Source of the DNA: QFOX01 sp033763655
GTDB lineage: Bacteria > Pseudomonadota > Alphaproteobacteria > Rickettsiales > UBA3002
Assembly: GCA_033763655.1 (NCBI GenBank)
Contig: JANRKD010000013.1
Span: forward strand, 1 to 60,542
Length of the DNA: 60,542 bases
Reading direction: 5' to 3'
This document shows positions 1 through 7,996 of the stretch, in pieces. The position numbers and the translations under genes were made by a program. The first letter of the stretch is position 1, and each line of letters begins with the position of its first letter. A model generated the notes under the pieces. It was not told the origin of the DNA, made no database searches, and was given only the letters and a program-made list of their open reading frames with translations.

Positions 1-142
1 GGAGATGGTGATGCCGGGCGACAACGTGAAGATGGAAGTGGAGCTGATTGCACCGATTGCGATGGATCAGGGCCTGCGCTTTGCGATCCGCGAAGGTGGC
101 CGCACCGTCGGCGCCGGCGTCGTCGCTAAGGTGATTGCTTAG
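1..142 (+). CDS. tuf: Elongation factor Tu, C-terminal fragment
   Basis: The first 142 bases encode the last 46 residues of EF-Tu in frame 2, ending at TAG 140-142. Domain 3 is recognisable from MPGDNVKMEVELIAPIAMD and the terminal GLRFAIREGGRTVGAGVV. EF-Tu carries aminoacyl-tRNA to the ribosome. Its position directly before rpsJ is the normal str/S10 junction. The 5' part lies outside the window. Confidence 0.97.
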   Translation, partial: EMVMPGDNVKMEVELIAPIAMDQGLRFAIREGGRTVGAGVVAKVIA

Positions 143-274
143 TATTGGATTCAGAATTCTGCATTCAGGATTCAGGGTTAAAAAGAAAGGAAATGGGTTT
201 GAGATGAAAGAATGACGGTCGGGGATTTCCCCTGAATCCCGAATCCTGAATCCCAAATCCTAGGAGAAACAAAA
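143..274. repeat. Mirrored heptad-repeat spacer, GATTCAG family (tuf-rpsJ)
   Basis: Left block 147-177 is an imperfect tandem of the heptamer GATTCAG (GATTCAG, AATTCTG, CATTCAG, GATTCAG). Right block 230-260 is its reverse complement (CTGAATC, CCGAATC, CTGAATC, CCAAATC). The two can form a long stem around about 50 nt of A/G-rich loop. A normal Shine-Dalgarno (TAGGAGAAAC) follows the right block, so rpsJ keeps its own ribosome site. Confidence 0.85.
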
Positions 275-604
275 ATGGCTACCATGCAAAATCAGAAAAT
301 CCGCATTCGCCTGCAAGCGTATGATCATGCGGTGCTTGACCATTCCGCCAAGGAAATTGTCAACACGGCAAAACGTACCGGCGCGCAGGTGCTTGGGCCG
401 GTGCCGCTGCCGCGCCGTATTGAGCGGTTCACGGTCAACCGTTCGCCGCATATCGACAAGAAATCGCGCGAGCAGTTCGAGATTCGTACCCATAAACGCC
501 TGATCGACATTGTCGAGCCGACCCCGCAGACGGTGGATGCGCTCGGCAAGCTGGATCTGGCTTCGGGTGTGGAAGTTGAAATCACCGTGCTGAACGCGGC
601 TTAG
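275..604 (+). CDS. rpsJ: 30S ribosomal protein S10
   Basis: A 109-residue protein, slightly longer than the usual 102-105. It has the S10 core IRIRLQAYDHAVLD near the N-terminus and RFTVNRSPHIDKKSREQFE in the middle. S10 belongs to the 30S head and, with NusB, serves in rRNA antitermination. It is first gene of the S10 operon; rplC follows after 10 nt. The start ATG at 275 has TAGGAGA upstream. A second ATG at 284 is possible but less well spaced. Confidence 0.98.
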   Translation: MATMQNQKIRIRLQAYDHAVLDHSAKEIVNTAKRTGAQVLGPVPLPRRIERFTVNRSPHIDKKSREQFEIRTHKRLIDIVEPTPQTVDALGKLDLASGVEVEITVLNAA

Positions 605-614
605 GGAGAGCATC

Positions 615-1352
615 ATGACCTCGCGTACTGGAGTAATCGCAAATAAAATCGGCATGACCCGCATCTACGACGAATTCGGTCGTAGCGTGCCGGTCACCGT
701 GCTGCAGCTTGATAATGTTCAGGTGGTGGCGCAACGTACTCAGGCTAAAGATGGCTATACAGCCGTTCAGCTCGGTGCGGGCAAAGCCAAGGCGCACCGC
801 GTTGCCAAGGCGCAACGCGCGGTGTTTGCTAAAGCGAATATCGAAGCCAAGAAAAAGCTCGTGGAGTTCCGCGTCGCGGAAGATGCGCTGTTGCCGGTGG
901 GCCAGGAAATCCGCGCCGACCATTTCGTCGCCGGGCAATATATCGACGTCATCGGCATCACCAAGGGTAAGGGGTTCGCCGGGGCGATGAAGCGCTGGAA
1001 CTTCCGTGGCCTTGAAGCCACGCACGGCGTTTCGGTCTCGCACCGCAGCCACGGTTCGACCGGGCAGCGTCAGGATCCGGGCCGCACCTTCAAGAACAAA
1101 AAGATGGCGGGCCATCTCGGGGTTGAGCGGGTGACGATTGAGAATCTCGAAATCGTCCAGATTGACGAAGCGCGCAACCTGATCCTCGTCAAAGGGTCGG
1201 TTCCGGGCGTGGATAATGCAGTGGTGCGGGTGGTCGATGCGCATAAGCGGGCGCGTCCGGCGGCGGCGCCCTATCCGGCGGTGATGAAAAAAGCGGAAGC
1301 AGCAGCGGCAGTGGATGCCGCTCCGGCCACCGCAGAAGATAAAGCGGAGTAA
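615..1352 (+). CDS. rplC: 50S ribosomal protein L3
   Basis: Length 245, against about 210 in most bacteria. The core carries the L3 loop GLEATHGVSVSHRSHGSTGQ and QDPGRTFKNKKMAGHLG, including the Gln that PrmB methylates in other species. The last 35 or so residues are an Ala-rich tail (PAAAPYPAVMKKAEAAAAV...), which accounts for the extra length. GGGAGAG precedes the ATG. rplD starts 3 nt after the stop. Confidence 0.98.
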   Translation: MTSRTGVIANKIGMTRIYDEFGRSVPVTVLQLDNVQVVAQRTQAKDGYTAVQLGAGKAKAHRVAKAQRAVFAKANIEAKKKLVEFRVAEDALLPVGQEIRADHFVAGQYIDVIGITKGKGFAGAMKRWNFRGLEATHGVSVSHRSHGSTGQRQDPGRTFKNKKMAGHLGVERVTIENLEIVQIDEARNLILVKGSVPGVDNAVVRVVDAHKRARPAAAPYPAVMKKAEAAAAVDAAPATAEDKAE

Positions 1353-1355
1353 GCC

Positions 1356-1976
1356 ATGAAAATTAACGTCGTAACCCTTGAGAACAAGGCGGCCGGTGAG
1401 CTTGAGCTTGCCGACGCGGTGTTCGGTCTGACACCGCGCGGGGATATTCTCCAGCGCGTGGTGGAGTGGCAGCGTGCGAAAGCGCGGGCCGGGACGCATA
1501 AAACCAAAACCCGCGCCGAAGTGTCGGGGACGGGGAAAAAGCCGTTCAAACAGAAGGGCACCGGCGGTGCGCGTCAGGGGACGACCCGTGGGCCACACCA
1601 GGAAGGCGGCGGACGTGCGCACGGCCCGGTGGTGCGTAGCCACGCCTACAGCCTGACCAAAAAAGTGCGGGCGTTGGGTCTGAAACATGCCCTGTCGAGC
1701 AAAGCGGCGGAAGGCAAATTGATCGTGGTCGATGCGATTGCGTTGAAGGAAGCAAAAACCAAAGCGGTGTCTGCGAACTTCAAAAAGCTCGGCCTCACCA
1801 AGCCCCTGTTCATTACGGGTGCGCAGGTGGATGCCGGGTTTGCCAAAGCCATCAACAACCTGATCGGGGTGGATGCGCTGCCGGTTCAGGGGGCGAATGT
1901 CTATGACATTCTGCGTCATAAGGAATTAGTGCTGAGCAAAGAAGCAGTTGCGGCACTGGAAGCGAGGCTGAAATGA
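1356..1976 (+). CDS. rplD: 50S ribosomal protein L4
   Basis: A 206-residue L4 with the long basic loop that reaches into the exit tunnel (GTGKKPFKQKGTGGARQGTT, GPHQEGGGRAHGP, about residues 50-90). L4 helps early 50S assembly and in some bacteria represses its own S10 operon. No L4-type leader hairpin was searched for upstream because the 5' region here is repeat-filled. The last 4 nt overlap rplW (ATGA), which suggests translational coupling. Confidence 0.98.
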   Translation: MKINVVTLENKAAGELELADAVFGLTPRGDILQRVVEWQRAKARAGTHKTKTRAEVSGTGKKPFKQKGTGGARQGTTRGPHQEGGGRAHGPVVRSHAYSLTKKVRALGLKHALSSKAAEGKLIVVDAIALKEAKTKAVSANFKKLGLTKPLFITGAQVDAGFAKAINNLIGVDALPVQGANVYDILRHKELVLSKEAVAALEARLK

Positions 1977-2344
1977 GTTTGCTGAAGAAAAAAGAAAAGC
2001 CGGCGAAGGCTGCAGGCGTAGCCAAAGCGGCGAAAAAAGGTTCCGTTCTGGCCAATGCGCGCCTGTATGACGTGATTCAGCGTCCGCTGGTGACTGAGAA
2101 AACAACCGCTGCCGCCGAGCAGAATAAGGTTGTCTTCAAGATTTCGCCGACGGCAACGAAGAATGACGTGAAAGCGGCGGTGGAATCCATTTTCAACGTC
2201 ACGGTGCTGAAGGTGAACACCATCAACGTCGAAGGCAAAGTGAAGCGTTTTGGTGGCCGCACGGGTCAGCGCAGCGATTTCCGCAAAGCCATCGTCACCT
2301 TGGCGTCTGGCCAAACCATCGATTTCGCCGCCGGTGCGCGGTAA
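1973..2344 (+). CDS. rplW: 50S ribosomal protein L23
   Basis: Length 123. The L23 fold begins around residue 33 (LYDVIQRPLVTEKTTAA) and ends with the usual VKRFGGRTGQRSDFRKAIV region. A 28-residue Lys/Ala-rich N-terminal tail (MSLLKKKEKPAKAAGVAKAA) is extra. L23 lies at the tunnel exit and docks trigger factor and SRP. The start overlaps the rplD stop by 4 nt. Confidence 0.97.
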   Translation: MSLLKKKEKPAKAAGVAKAAKKGSVLANARLYDVIQRPLVTEKTTAAAEQNKVVFKISPTATKNDVKAAVESIFNVTVLKVNTINVEGKVKRFGGRTGQRSDFRKAIVTLASGQTIDFAAGAR

Positions 2345-2365
2345 AGGATAAAGGGGGAGAAACCC

Positions 2366-3208
2366 ATGGCACTGAAACATTTTAAACCAACGACACCCGG
2401 CCAGCGTCAGCTGGTGCTGGTGGACCGCTCGGACCTCTACAAGGGCAAGCCGGTCAAGACGCTGGTTGAGGCAACGTCCTCGACCGGGGGCCGCAACAAT
2501 GCGGGCCGCGTGACGTCGTTCCAGAAGGGCGGCGGGCACAAGCGCGCCTACCGCGTGATTGATTTCAAGCGCCGCAAGTTCGATATGCCCGCGCGCGTCG
2601 AGCGCCTGGAATACGATCCGAACCGTTCGGCGTTCATCGCCCTCATTCAGTACGAGGACGGCACGCAGAGCTACATTCTGGCGCCGCAACGCCTGAATCA
2701 GGGCGATTTCGTGGTGGCTGGCCTGCGCGCCGACATCAAGCCCGGCAACGCGATGCCGCTTGCGAGCATTCCGATCGGGACGATTGTCCATAACGTGGAA
2801 ATGAAGCCCGGCAAAGGCGGCCAGATTGGCCGTTCGGCGGGGGCGTATGTCCAGCTCGTGGGTAAGGATTCCGGTTACGCGCAAATCAAACTGCGCTCGG
2901 GTGAACTGCGTATGGTGCCGGCGGACTGCATGGCCACCATCGGCGCAGTGAGCAACCCCGACCACCAGAACGAAGTGATGGGTAAGGCGGGCCGTAACCG
3001 CTGGAAAGGCAAACGTCCGCATGTACGCGGCGTGGCGATGAACCCGGTCGATCACCCGCATGGTGGTGGTGAGGGGAAAACCTCGGGCGGCCGCCATCCG
3101 GTGACGCCGTGGGGCCAGCCGACCAAAGGCTTTAAAACCCGTAATCCGAAACGTAAAAACAAACTCATCATTCGCACTCGCCATCAGGCGAAGGGCCGTG
3201 GGAAGTAG
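2366..3208 (+). CDS. rplB: 50S ribosomal protein L2
   Basis: A 280-residue L2, normal length. It has the C-terminal basic segment with NPVDHPHGGGEGK from about residue 226, which holds the conserved His near the peptidyl-transferase centre. Starts after AAGGGGGAG. Fourth member of the S10 operon, 11 nt before rpsS. Confidence 0.98.
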   Translation: MALKHFKPTTPGQRQLVLVDRSDLYKGKPVKTLVEATSSTGGRNNAGRVTSFQKGGGHKRAYRVIDFKRRKFDMPARVERLEYDPNRSAFIALIQYEDGTQSYILAPQRLNQGDFVVAGLRADIKPGNAMPLASIPIGTIVHNVEMKPGKGGQIGRSAGAYVQLVGKDSGYAQIKLRSGELRMVPADCMATIGAVSNPDHQNEVMGKAGRNRWKGKRPHVRGVAMNPVDHPHGGGEGKTSGGRHPVTPWGQPTKGFKTRNPKRKNKLIIRTRHQAKGRGK

Positions 3209-3219
3209 GGAGATTCGAT

Positions 3220-3504
3220 ATGACACGTTCAGTATGGAAAGGCCCGTTTGTCGATGGGTATCTGTTCAAGAAGGCCGAGAAAGCGCACAAATCGAACCGC
3301 AATACGGTGATTGCTATCTGGTCGCGCCGCAGCACGATTCTGCCGCAATTCGTCGGCCTGACCTTTGGCGTTTACAACGGCAAGAAGCATATTCCTGTGG
3401 TGGTGACCGAGGAAATGATCGGCCACAAATTCGGCGAGTTCGCGCCGACCCGTGAGTTCAAGGCCCATGGCGGCAACGAAAAGAAAACCGCTGAGAAGAA
3501 GTAG
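3220..3504 (+). CDS. rpsS: 30S ribosomal protein S19
   Basis: 94 residues, standard length, with the S19 signatures TRSVWKGPFVDGYL and TFGVYNGKKHIPVVVTEEMIG. S19 is a 30S head protein that pairs with S13. GGGAGA precedes the ATG. Followed by rplV after 10 nt. Confidence 0.98.
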   Translation: MTRSVWKGPFVDGYLFKKAEKAHKSNRNTVIAIWSRRSTILPQFVGLTFGVYNGKKHIPVVVTEEMIGHKFGEFAPTREFKAHGGNEKKTAEKK

Positions 3505-3514
3505 GGGATAGATT

Positions 3515-3892
3515 ATGAGCAAACAGAAAACACCACGCGCGCTGGCGGCCAATGAGGCCCAGGCATGCCTGCGCAACCTGCGCACCAGCCCGACCAAGCT
3601 CAACCTGGTGGCGGAAATGATTCGCGGCCTGAACGTGCAGCAGGCCCTGACTCAACTGCAGTTTTCGAACAAGCGGATTGCGGTGGATGTGAGAAAAGCG
3701 CTGCAATCGGCGATTGCCAACGCGGAAAACAATCATAACCTGAACGTTGACGCCCTCGTGGTTAAAGAAGCCTGGGTCGGCAAATCGATGGTGATGAAAC
3801 GCTTCCATGCCCGTGCACGCGGCCGTGGCGCACAGATTTTGAAACCATTTTCGCACCTGACAATCGTCGTGCGCGAAGCCGAAGGAGTATAA
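3515..3892 (+). CDS. rplV: 50S ribosomal protein L22
   Basis: 125 residues. Recognised by RTSPTKLNLVAEMIRGLNV near the start and the beta-hairpin RFHARARGRGAQI that lines the exit tunnel. The stop and the rpsC start are 1 nt apart, so the genes are likely translated as a coupled pair. Confidence 0.98.
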   Translation: MSKQKTPRALAANEAQACLRNLRTSPTKLNLVAEMIRGLNVQQALTQLQFSNKRIAVDVRKALQSAIANAENNHNLNVDALVVKEAWVGKSMVMKRFHARARGRGAQILKPFSHLTIVVREAEGV

Positions 3893-3893
3893 T

Positions 3894-4574
3894 ATGGGTC
3901 AGAAGATCAATCCAATCGGGCTGCGTCTTGGGATTAACAAAACCTGGGATTCGCGCTGGTTCGCAGGGGCGGATTACGCCACCAAGCTGCACGAGGACAT
4001 CAAAATCCGCCGGCATGTGAAAAAAGCCCTGAATCAGGCGGGCGTGGCCAAAATCATCATCGAGCGCACCGGCAAGAAATGCTACGTCTCGATTCATTCG
4101 GCGCGTCCGGGGATTATCATCGGCAAAAAAGGCGCCGACATTGATAAAGTAAAGAAGGATGTGCAGAAATTCACCAAGGATGAAGTGCACCTGAACATCA
4201 TCGAAGTGCGCAAGCCCGAGCTGGATTCGACGCTGGTTGCCGAAGGTATTGCCCAGCAGCTGGAGCGCCGGGTGGCCTTCCGCCGCGCCATGAAGCGCGC
4301 AGTGCAATCCAGCATGCGTATGGGTGCGGAAGGTATCCGTATCAACGTCTCGGGCCGCCTCGGTGGCGCGGAGATTTCGCGCATGGAATGGTACCGCGAG
4401 GGCCGGGTGCCACTTCACACCTTGCGTGCGGATGTGGACTATGGTATTGCGAGCGCCCTCACGACGTATGGCATCATCGGCGTGAAGGTCTGGATCTTCA
4501 AGGGCGAGATCCTGAAAGACCAGGAATTACAACGCATGCCGAACACGCCGTCGTCGTTCGCGCAAGCGTCCTAA
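3894..4574 (+). CDS. rpsC: 30S ribosomal protein S3
   Basis: 226 residues with an N-terminal type II KH domain (GIIIGKKG at about 73-80) and the C-terminal S3 domain (GLGGAEISRMEWYREGRVPL type, seen here as GRLGGAEISRMEWYREGRVP). S3 forms the mRNA entry pore. GAAGGAG is well placed before ATG. Confidence 0.98.
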   Translation: MGQKINPIGLRLGINKTWDSRWFAGADYATKLHEDIKIRRHVKKALNQAGVAKIIIERTGKKCYVSIHSARPGIIIGKKGADIDKVKKDVQKFTKDEVHLNIIEVRKPELDSTLVAEGIAQQLERRVAFRRAMKRAVQSSMRMGAEGIRINVSGRLGGAEISRMEWYREGRVPLHTLRADVDYGIASALTTYGIIGVKVWIFKGEILKDQELQRMPNTPSSFAQAS

Positions 4575-4585
4575 GGTGTGTTTCA

Positions 4586-4613
4586 GATAACGAATAACGA
4601 GTTACGGATAACG
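4586..4613. repeat. Tandem heptads of the GATAACG family (rpsC-rplP)
   Basis: Four imperfect 7-mers run end to end up to 2 nt before the rplP ATG: GATAACG, AATAACG, AGTTACG, GATAACG. There is no matching inverted block in this short 41-nt spacer, so it is a half element. No Shine-Dalgarno is visible between the heptads and the ATG. Confidence 0.8.
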
Positions 4614-4615
4614 AT

Positions 4616-5029
4616 ATGATGCAACCTAAAAAAACCAAGTACCGTAAGGCGCATAAAGGCCGCGTCTCGGGTGCTGCCAAGGGTGGATACTCCATCTCGT
4701 ATGGTGAATATGGCTTGAAAGCGATGACGCCTGAGCGTATCACTGCGCGCCAGATTGAGGCGGCACGCCGTGCGATTTCGCGGCATGTGAAGCGCGTTGG
4801 CCGGATGTGGATTCGCATTTTCCCGGATGTGCCGATCTCGCGCAAACCCGCCGAAGTACGGATGGGCTCGGGTAAAGGGTCAGTGGAATACTGGGTGGCG
4901 CGCGTGGAAGCGGGGCGCATCATGTTCGAAATCGATGGGGTGCCTGAGCAAGTGGCGCGCGAGGCGTTCGACCGCGCCAGCGCCAAGCTGCCGGTAAAAA
5001 CCAAATTCATCAAACGCATCGAAGCGTAA
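4616..5029 (+). CDS. rplP: 50S ribosomal protein L16
   Basis: 137 residues, usual length. Typical MQPKKTKYRKAHKGRVSG start and GKGSVEYWVARVEAGRIMFE in the second half. L16 contacts the A-site tRNA elbow. The ATG at 4616 lacks a Shine-Dalgarno; a block of GATAACG heptads abuts it. The next codon is also ATG, but MMQPKKTKYRK and MQPKKTKYRK are both compatible with the family. Confidence 0.97.
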   Translation: MMQPKKTKYRKAHKGRVSGAAKGGYSISYGEYGLKAMTPERITARQIEAARRAISRHVKRVGRMWIRIFPDVPISRKPAEVRMGSGKGSVEYWVARVEAGRIMFEIDGVPEQVAREAFDRASAKLPVKTKFIKRIEA

Positions 5030-5041
5030 GGGGAGATGACG

Positions 5042-5242
5042 ATGGCCAAGGCTACGGAAGCATACAAAGGCAAATCGGTGGAAGAGCTGCAAGGCTCGGT
5101 GGCGGATTTGAAAAAGGAATTGTTCAACCTGCGCTTTCAGAAAGCGTCGGGCGAGCTGAGCAATACGTCGCGGTTTCGCGAGGCACGGCGCGAGATTGCG
5201 CGCATCCTCACGCAATTGCGCAAAACCAAAAACGCTGCTTAA
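5042..5242 (+). CDS. rpmC: 50S ribosomal protein L29
   Basis: 66 residues with the L29 helical-hairpin pattern (SVEELQGSVADLKKELFNLR, FREARREIARILTQLR). I chose ATG 5042 rather than ATG 5036 because AGGGGAG at about 5029-5035 is then correctly spaced. L29 sits by L23 at the tunnel exit. rpsQ starts 15 nt downstream. Confidence 0.95.
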   Translation: MAKATEAYKGKSVEELQGSVADLKKELFNLRFQKASGELSNTSRFREARREIARILTQLRKTKNAA

Positions 5243-5257
5243 GGATAGGATAAGACA

Positions 5258-5506
5258 ATGCCAAAACGTATTCTGCAAGGTGTCGTGGTCAGCGATAAAT
5301 GCGCCAAGACGGTAACCGTCAGCGTCGAGCGCAAAATCAAGCACCCGCTGTATAACAAAATTATCCGCCGCTCGAAAAAATACGCGGCGCATGATGAATC
5401 CGGCTGCAAAGTGGGTGATGTGGTGCGCATCATCGAAAGCAAGCCAATGAGCAAAACCAAGCGTTGGGCTGTCGTCGAGAAAATCGCCGATGCACCCGCC
5501 GCGTAG
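5258..5506 (+). CDS. rpsQ: 30S ribosomal protein S17
   Basis: 82 residues, OB-fold primary binder of 16S rRNA. Begins MPKRILQGVVVSDKCAKTVTV and has VERKIKHPLYNKIIRRSKKY, the standard S17 core. AAGGATAGGA lies upstream of the ATG. Confidence 0.97.
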   Translation: MPKRILQGVVVSDKCAKTVTVSVERKIKHPLYNKIIRRSKKYAAHDESGCKVGDVVRIIESKPMSKTKRWAVVEKIADAPAA

Positions 5507-5528
5507 ATAGCAAAGCAGGAGAGCAGAC

Positions 5529-5897
5529 ATGATTCAGATGCAAACCCGCTTGGATGTGGCCGATAATTCCGGTGCGCGTGAAGTGATGTGTATTAAGGTT
5601 CTTGGCGGTTCGCACCGCAAGACCGCGTCGATTGGCGATATTATCGTCGTTTCAATCAAAAGCGCGATTCCGCGCGGCAAAGTGAAAAAAGGTGACGTCC
5701 ACCGTGCGGTGATCGTTCGCACCAAGTTCGTGACCAAACGTCAGGATGGTTCGGCGATTCGTTTCGATGGTAACGCTGCCGTGCTGGTCAGCAAACAGGG
5801 TGAGCCGATTGGCACCCGCATCTTCGGGCCGGTGGCTCGCGAGCTGCGCGCCAAGAAGTTCATGAAGATCGTCTCGTTGGCGCCCGAAGTATTGTAA
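5529..5897 (+). CDS. rplN: 50S ribosomal protein L14
   Basis: 122 residues, canonical length, MIQMQTRLDVADNSGAREVM start and GTRIFGPVARELR near the end. First gene of the spc group; L14 lies at the subunit interface. CAGGAGAG precedes the ATG. A 159-nt heptad-repeat spacer follows before rplX. Confidence 0.98.
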   Translation: MIQMQTRLDVADNSGAREVMCIKVLGGSHRKTASIGDIIVVSIKSAIPRGKVKKGDVHRAVIVRTKFVTKRQDGSAIRFDGNAAVLVSKQGEPIGTRIFGPVARELRAKKFMKIVSLAPEVL

Positions 5898-6056
5898 GGA
5901 AGTAATCAGAGTCGAGAGTCGAGAGTCGAGTGGCTCTAAGCAATCGGCGGAGTAAACAACGTAAGGAGGAGTGAAGAAGAGAACGATGGAAGAAAGACGT
6001 GAGGCGGGCGCAGGCCCACTCGACTCTCGACCCTCAACTCTAGTCACTAATAGAAA
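5898..6056. repeat. Heptad element with internal SD core (rplN-rplX)
   Basis: Left block 5908-5932 is a tandem of GAGTCGA heptads; right block 6017-6041 is the inverse (CGACTCT). Inside the loop at 5963-5974 is AAGGAGGAGTGA, a perfect anti-SD match. Directly before the rplX ATG is AGTCACTAATAGAAA. AGTGA of the core (5970-5974) can pair with TCACT at 6044-6048, which would leave 8 nt to the ATG. Confidence 0.85.
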
Positions 6057-6374
6057 ATGGCTGCAAAAATCAAAAAAGGCGATAAAGTGGTGGTACTCAC
6101 CGGTCGCGATAAGGGCAAGACCGGCGAAGTGCTGAAGATCGTCACCGCGGAGAACCGTGCGCTGGTATCGGGCATCAACCTGGTCAAGAAGCATGAGAAG
6201 CCTTCGGCGGCGGGCAATGGCGGCATCGTTTCGAAAGAAGCGGCCATCCACCTGAGCAATATCGCGCTGGCTGACCCGAAGGATGGTAAGGCTACCCGCG
6301 TCGGCTTTGCAGTCAGCAAAGATGGCAAGAAACAGCGCGTTGCAAAACGCTCTGGTGAAACACTGAGCGCTTAA
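6057..6374 (+). CDS. rplX: 50S ribosomal protein L24
   Basis: 105 residues, normal. KOW motif in KKGDKVVVLTGRDKGKTGEV near the N-terminus, GINLVKKHEKPSA later. L24 initiates 50S assembly. The ATG at 6057 is preceded by CACTAATAGAAA with no Shine-Dalgarno. The nearest purine-rich ribosome site is 83 nt upstream in the repeat element. Confidence 0.97.
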   Translation: MAAKIKKGDKVVVLTGRDKGKTGEVLKIVTAENRALVSGINLVKKHEKPSAAGNGGIVSKEAAIHLSNIALADPKDGKATRVGFAVSKDGKKQRVAKRSGETLSA

Positions 6375-6535
6375 GGAAGTAATTAGAGTCGAGAGTCGAG
6401 AGTCGAGTGACTCAAAACAATCGGTAACGTTAACAAACTAATAAAGAGGGGTGAAGACGGGTAGATGGTTATAGAGATTAAAGTAAGCAGGATGCTTGCT
6501 CGACTCTCGACTCTCGACTCTGATCACTAAACATC
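6375..6535. repeat. Heptad element with internal SD core (rplX-rplE)
   Basis: Left block 6384-6410 (GAGTCGA tandem), right block 6499-6522 (CGACTCT tandem), nearly perfect inverse copies. The core AAAGAGGGGTGA is at 6443-6454. TGATCACTAAACATC runs up to the rplE ATG. Core GTGA and terminal TCAC are complementary. Same architecture as the preceding spacer but with a different inner filler sequence. Confidence 0.85.
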
Positions 6536-7276
6536 ATGGCAACTGAGAAAAAACCCGCTGCGAAGTCCGCAAAAACGGCCGCGCCGAAAGCGGAAAAGAA
6601 AGACAGCAAAGCTGCAGCTGCGCCTAAGGCGGCTGCAAAAGCGGCGGACAAAAAAGCCGCGCCTGCAAAGGCTGTCGAGAAAAAAGCCCCGGTGGCGGCC
6701 AAGGTTGGCCCGGTGCTTGAGGGCAACGCTAAAACGCCGCGCCTGCAGTTGGTTTATGACCGCGAGGTGGTGCCTGCCATGCAAGCTAAATTTGGCTACA
6801 AAAACGTCATGCAAGTGCCGCGCCTGACCAAAATCGTCATCAACATGGGCGTGGGCGAGGCAGTGGCTGACCAGAAACAGATTGCTTCGGCGGTGGAAGA
6901 AATGACCCTGATTGCCGGCCAGAAGCCAGTGATTACCAAAGCGAAAAAGGCGGAGGCCAGCTTCAAAATCCGTGCAGGCCTGCAAATTGGCTGCCGGGTG
7001 ACGCTGCGCAAACAACGCATGTACGAGTTCCTGGATCGTTTCGTGACCGTAGCAATGCCGCGTATCCGTGACTTCCGTGGCGTGAACCCGAAAAGCTTCG
7101 ATGGCCGTGGCAACTACAACATGGGCCTCAAGGAGCAGCTGGTGTTCCCGGAAATCAACTACGACCGCGTGAGCACCGTGCGCGGCATGGACATCACGAT
7201 TGTGACCACCGCGAAAAATGACGAAGAAGCGCGCGCCCTGCTTGAGGGTTTCAGCGTTCCTTTCCGTAAAGCATAG
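6536..7276 (+). CDS. rplE: 50S ribosomal protein L5 with long Lys/Ala N-terminal extension
   Basis: 246 residues against the usual 179-187. The L5 fold starts around residue 70 (LQLVYDREVVPAMQAKFGY) and runs to the stop with the family motifs QVPRLTKIVINMGVGEA and FRGVNPKSFDGRGNYNMG. The first 60 or so residues are a low-complexity tail of Lys, Ala and Pro, presumably disordered. L5 contacts 5S rRNA and P-site tRNA. No Shine-Dalgarno stands before the ATG. The tail might be misannotated if initiation is internal, but no ATG lies before the conserved core except the first. Confidence 0.96.
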   Translation: MATEKKPAAKSAKTAAPKAEKKDSKAAAAPKAAAKAADKKAAPAKAVEKKAPVAAKVGPVLEGNAKTPRLQLVYDREVVPAMQAKFGYKNVMQVPRLTKIVINMGVGEAVADQKQIASAVEEMTLIAGQKPVITKAKKAEASFKIRAGLQIGCRVTLRKQRMYEFLDRFVTVAMPRIRDFRGVNPKSFDGRGNYNMGLKEQLVFPEINYDRVSTVRGMDITIVTTAKNDEEARALLEGFSVPFRKA

Positions 7277-7288
7277 GGAGTAGACATC

Positions 7289-7594
7289 ATGGCAAAACTT
7301 TGCATGAAAGAACGTAACGACAAGCGCAAGGATCTGAATAAGAAAAACCGCGCCCGCCGTGAGAAACTGAAAGCGACGATCATGAATCGCGAGCTGCCGA
7401 TTGAGGAGCGCTTCGCCGCACAGATGAAATTGTCGGAACTGCCGCGCAACAGCAGCCGCGTCCGTCAGCGCAACCGTTGCGAGCTGACCGGGCGTCCGCG
7501 TGGCTACTACCGTAAATTTAAAATGTGCCGTAACCAACTGCGCGAGCTTGGCTCGTTCGGCTTGATTCCCGGCCTCATCAAAGCAAGCTGGTAA
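7289..7594 (+). CDS. rpsN: 30S ribosomal protein S14 (long, zinc-free form)
   Basis: 101 residues, the C-minus long form without CxxC pairs, typical of proteobacteria. Ends RCELTGRPRGYYRKFKMCRN and LRELGSFGLIPGLIKASW. Located between rplE and rpsH as usual. Good upstream AGGGAGTAG. Confidence 0.98.
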   Translation: MAKLCMKERNDKRKDLNKKNRARREKLKATIMNRELPIEERFAAQMKLSELPRNSSRVRQRNRCELTGRPRGYYRKFKMCRNQLRELGSFGLIPGLIKASW

Positions 7595-7603
7595 GGAGTT
7601 TTT

Positions 7604-7996
7604 ATGTCAAACGATCACGTCGCCGATATGCTTTCGAGCATCCGCAATGCCTACAAGGCGCAGTTGCCGTTGGTGACTATCCCGTTCTCGGGCCTGCTGG
7701 TGGATATGTGCAAAGTGCTGGAAGAAGAGGGCTTCATCCGCACCCACCGCGTCACGGAAGACGGCGCGAAAAAGAACCTCGTCATCGAGCTGAAATACCT
7801 CGAGGGCGAACCGGCCATCCGCGAACTCAAGCGCGTGTCGAAATCGGGCCTACGCAAATACGCGAAAGTGTCGAATCTGCCGAAACATTATAACGGCCTG
7901 GGGATTTCCATCGTCTCGACCAGCAAGGGTGTGATGAGCGATTTCAGCGCCCGTCAGCAGAAGGTTGGCGGCGAGGTTCTCTGCACCGTATTCTAA
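7604..7996 (+). CDS. rpsH: 30S ribosomal protein S8
   Basis: 130 residues. MSNDHVADMLSSIRNAYKA start, GLGISIVSTSKGVMSDFSA and a C-terminal GGEVLCTVF mark S8, a primary 16S binder and, in E. coli, the spc repressor. TAAGGAG from the rpsN stop provides the ribosome site 5 nt before ATG. Confidence 0.98.
   Translation: MSNDHVADMLSSIRNAYKAQLPLVTIPFSGLLVDMCKVLEEEGFIRTHRVTEDGAKKNLVIELKYLEGEPAIRELKRVSKSGLRKYAKVSNLPKHYNGLGISIVSTSKGVMSDFSARQQKVGGEVLCTVF

Noticed and set aside
582..3226. Long open frames on the minus strand (445 and 436 codons) opposite rplC-rplB
   Set aside because: Their products have no family features and mirror the codon bias of the ribosomal genes; they are antisense shadows.
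5986..6056. Leader peptide starting at ATG 5986 in the rplN-rplX spacer
   Set aside because: It runs out of frame past the rplX start, and no like frame exists in the sister elements.
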